Part shown: one piece after another, positions 15,515 through 16,378 of the stretch
Layout: each line of letters begins with the position of its first letter
Position numbering within the stretch: position 1 is the first letter of the stretch
Source: Deltaproteobacteria bacterium
Lineage (GTDB): Bacteria; Desulfobacterota; DSM-4660; Desulfatiglandales; B25-G16
Reading direction: 5' to 3'
Assembly (NCBI GenBank): GCA_020355145.1
Contig: CP070660.1
Span: 537,258-553,635 of the forward strand
Length of the DNA: 16,378 nucleotides
Position numbers and translations under genes: made by a program
The notes under the pieces: generated by a model
The model's input: only the letters and a program-made list of their open reading frames with translations
Told to the model about the DNA's origin: nothing
Databases searched by the model: none

Positions 15515-15752
15515 ATGGAGTATTGGCCCGCCCTGGTGCGACTTGCCTGGAATAAGCTGCCATTGATGTAATATCTTGGAAGGGTCGCGCGCTGAACTCC
15601 GACCATGCAAGTCAGGTCTGGGCCAGGGAGCAATGGAGTACTGGAGAGATAGGTGAACTTGTCCTGAACAAGGTGAAGGAGAGGAATGAAATAATCTCTT
15701 AGGGCTTTTCCAAACCACTACTCCAGTAGTCCGATACTCCATCATTCCATTT
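15513..15752. repeat. Degenerate TGGAGTA / TACTCCA intergenic repeats, partly inverted
   Basis: AAATGGAGTATTGG at 15513-15526 recurs as an imperfect inverted copy at 15731-15752 (ATACTCCA at 15735-15742, ending in CATTT). A further direct copy, CAATGGAGTACTGG, is near 15631, and CTCCAGTAGTCC is at 15721-15732. Such TGGA-rich units are a recurring style of intergenic repeat in Desulfobacterota. The end copies could also be read as the termini of a 240-bp element. Confidence 0.45.
15536..15715 (+). ncRNA. Structured segment, possible 5' fragment (domain I) of a group II intron
   Basis: The segment opens with GTGCGAC (15536-15542), the usual 5' boundary of bacterial group II introns (GUGYG). 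It can fold extensively: GACTTGC (15540-15546) pairs with GCAAGTC (15607-15613), an outer CCCTGG (15531-15536) with CCAGGG (15623-15628), GGTCG with CGACC around 15583-15604, and CTTGT with ACAAG near 15659-15674. The stretch around GGTGAAC...GAACAAGGTGAAGG recalls domain I of such introns. No reverse transcriptase and no domain V were found downstream, so it would be a truncated copy. Another structured RNA is possible. Confidence 0.35.
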
Positions 15753-16041
15753 GGCTGGCATAAGTCGATTGTCAACAGAGACGTATAATTTCAATATGTT
15801 TGAGAAATTCTGATACGTTTAATTAACGCCGGTGGCATTGTTAGTATGCGGTAGAATCATGTAAGATTCAGATATCACCAGTCATTTGGATGAAGTAATG
15901 TCCAATTGGGCGATGGCAAAACCCTGTTAGAGAGATACCGTCATGGTCAATATCTTCCTATTCTTATATTCGACTCCCAGGATAGAAGGGGCTTTAAATA
16001 GTTCACGAGCCCATGATAAGATATTTTTTGATTCGGAGGAC

Positions 16042-16069
16042 TTGACATTTTTATTTTAATCATTATTCT
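16042..16069 (+). promoter_or_regulatory. groES: Putative sigma-70 promoter of groES
   Basis: A perfect TTGACA (16042-16047) is followed after 16 bp by TATTCT (16064-16069). The start of transcription would fall near 16076, leaving a leader of about 40 nt with AAGGAGGG at 16102-16109. No CIRCE inverted repeat (TTAGCACTC-N9-GAGTGCTAA) and no sigma-32 CCCCAT box is seen between 15780 and 16110. Confidence 0.5.
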
Positions 16070-16114
16070 TTTTATCCATATTTGGTTCCAAAAGAAGGTA
16101 TAAGGAGGGTGATG

Positions 16115-16378
16115 ATGAAGATTCAACCATTGCATGACCGGGTAATTGTAAAGAGGCTTGAGGAAGAGGGAAAGACCAAAGGTGGTATCATAATCCCTGA
16201 TACAGCCAAAGAAAAGCCCATAGAGGGGATAGTCGTTGCTGTAGGGAGCGGAAAGAGCGAGGCAGAGGGAAAGAAAAAGGTGCCCTTGGATGTCAAGAAA
16301 GGTGACAGGGTCCTGTTTTCCAAGTATGCTGGAACTGAGATCATGATAGAGGGCGAAGAGCACCTAATAATGAAGGAG
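16115..16378 (+). CDS. groES: Co-chaperonin GroES, lacking its last residues at the window edge
   Basis: GroES caps the GroEL folding chamber. The visible 88 residues begin MKIQPLHDRVIVKR and carry the GroEL-binding mobile loop EEEGKTKGGIIIPDTAKEK (about 16-34), followed by GIVVAVGSG, VKKGDRVLFSKYAGTE and the C-terminal EEHLIM strand. Family members have about 95-100 residues, so only about eight are missing. Two ATGs lie in tandem at 16112 and 16115. AGGAGG (16103-16108) is three bases from the first and six from the second, so the second is preferred; using the first would add one Met. groEL is expected just beyond the right edge. The gene is divergent from pilC across a long non-coding gap. 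Confidence 0.96.
   Translation, partial: MKIQPLHDRVIVKRLEEEGKTKGGIIIPDTAKEKPIEGIVVAVGSGKSEAEGKKKVPLDVKKGDRVLFSKYAGTEIMIEGEEHLIMKE

Larger units (their letters stand above)
15022..16114. other. Long non-coding region between pilC and groES
   Basis: About 1.1 kb between divergent genes has no convincing coding frame. A 92-codon frame at 15497-15775 (-) runs through repeats and a structured element and resembles no family. 15071-15480 shows only short open frames without starts or Shine-Dalgarno sites. 15490-15760 holds hairpins, TGGAGTA-type repeats and the possible group II intron fragment. 15780-16040 shows nothing recognisable. 16042-16114 holds the groES promoter and ribosome-binding site. 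Confidence 0.6.

Noticed and set aside
15497..15775. 92-codon open frame (-) upstream of pilC
   Set aside because: It runs through TGGAGTA repeats and the structured element, is rich in Pro/Ser/His of repeat origin, and has no Shine-Dalgarno site.
15022..16114. CRISPR array in the long non-coding gap
   Set aside because: The TGGAGTA repeats are short, degenerate, irregularly spaced and partly inverted; no constant repeat-spacer pattern.
15947..16363. 138-codon open frame (-) opposite groES
   Set aside because: The groES reading on the plus strand is unmistakable; this frame is its shadow.

Overview
The window reads as a piece of an anaerobic Gram-negative bacterial chromosome, most likely from the Desulfobacterota / former Deltaproteobacteria. 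The reasons are lipopolysaccharide export (LptF), a type IV pilus pair pilC-pilS, a corrinoid protein of the anaerobic methyl-transfer type, the fused radical SAM/DUF2344 protein next to rng, and a Bacillus-like leucine dehydrogenase. Lineage is inferred from gene content, because no rRNA gene is present.

Layout. 1-326 (-): N-terminal part of a corrinoid protein running off the left edge. 327-927: mostly non-coding, but 523-717 is a decayed fragment of the Kdo transferase gene waaA/kdtA, followed by a promoter-like site. 928-2031 (+): lptF, whose stop overlaps the stop of the convergent gene. 2028-3991 (-): a two-gene unit, leucine dehydrogenase then a DapF-family protein in which both catalytic cysteines are serine. 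3992-4382: no gene seen. 4383-5144 (+): DUF4213/DUF364 protein. 5152-5643 (-): FmdB-type zinc-ribbon protein. 5872-7952 (+): purE, tsaC (overlapping purE by 4 nt) and rapZ, with a possible pseudoknot in front of rapZ. 8014-15021 (-): a tight unit transcribed pilC, pilS, radical SAM/DUF2344 protein, rng. 15022-16114: about 1.1 kb without a recognisable gene, holding TGGAGTA-type repeats and a structured segment that may be the 5' end of a group II intron. 16115-16378 (+): groES, cut by the right edge.

Most genes are housekeeping: purine synthesis, the tRNA t6A modification, RNA decay, the envelope and the chaperonin. The two most unusual items are the leucine dehydrogenase plus cysteine-free DapF homologue pair, whose DNA looks more GC-rich than its neighbours, and the structured RNA-like segment upstream of pilC. 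Several neighbourhoods are incomplete compared with usual arrangements: lptF without lptG, pilC-pilS without pilB, pilT or pilR, purE without purK, and only a remnant of kdtA. This suggests a rearranged chromosome.
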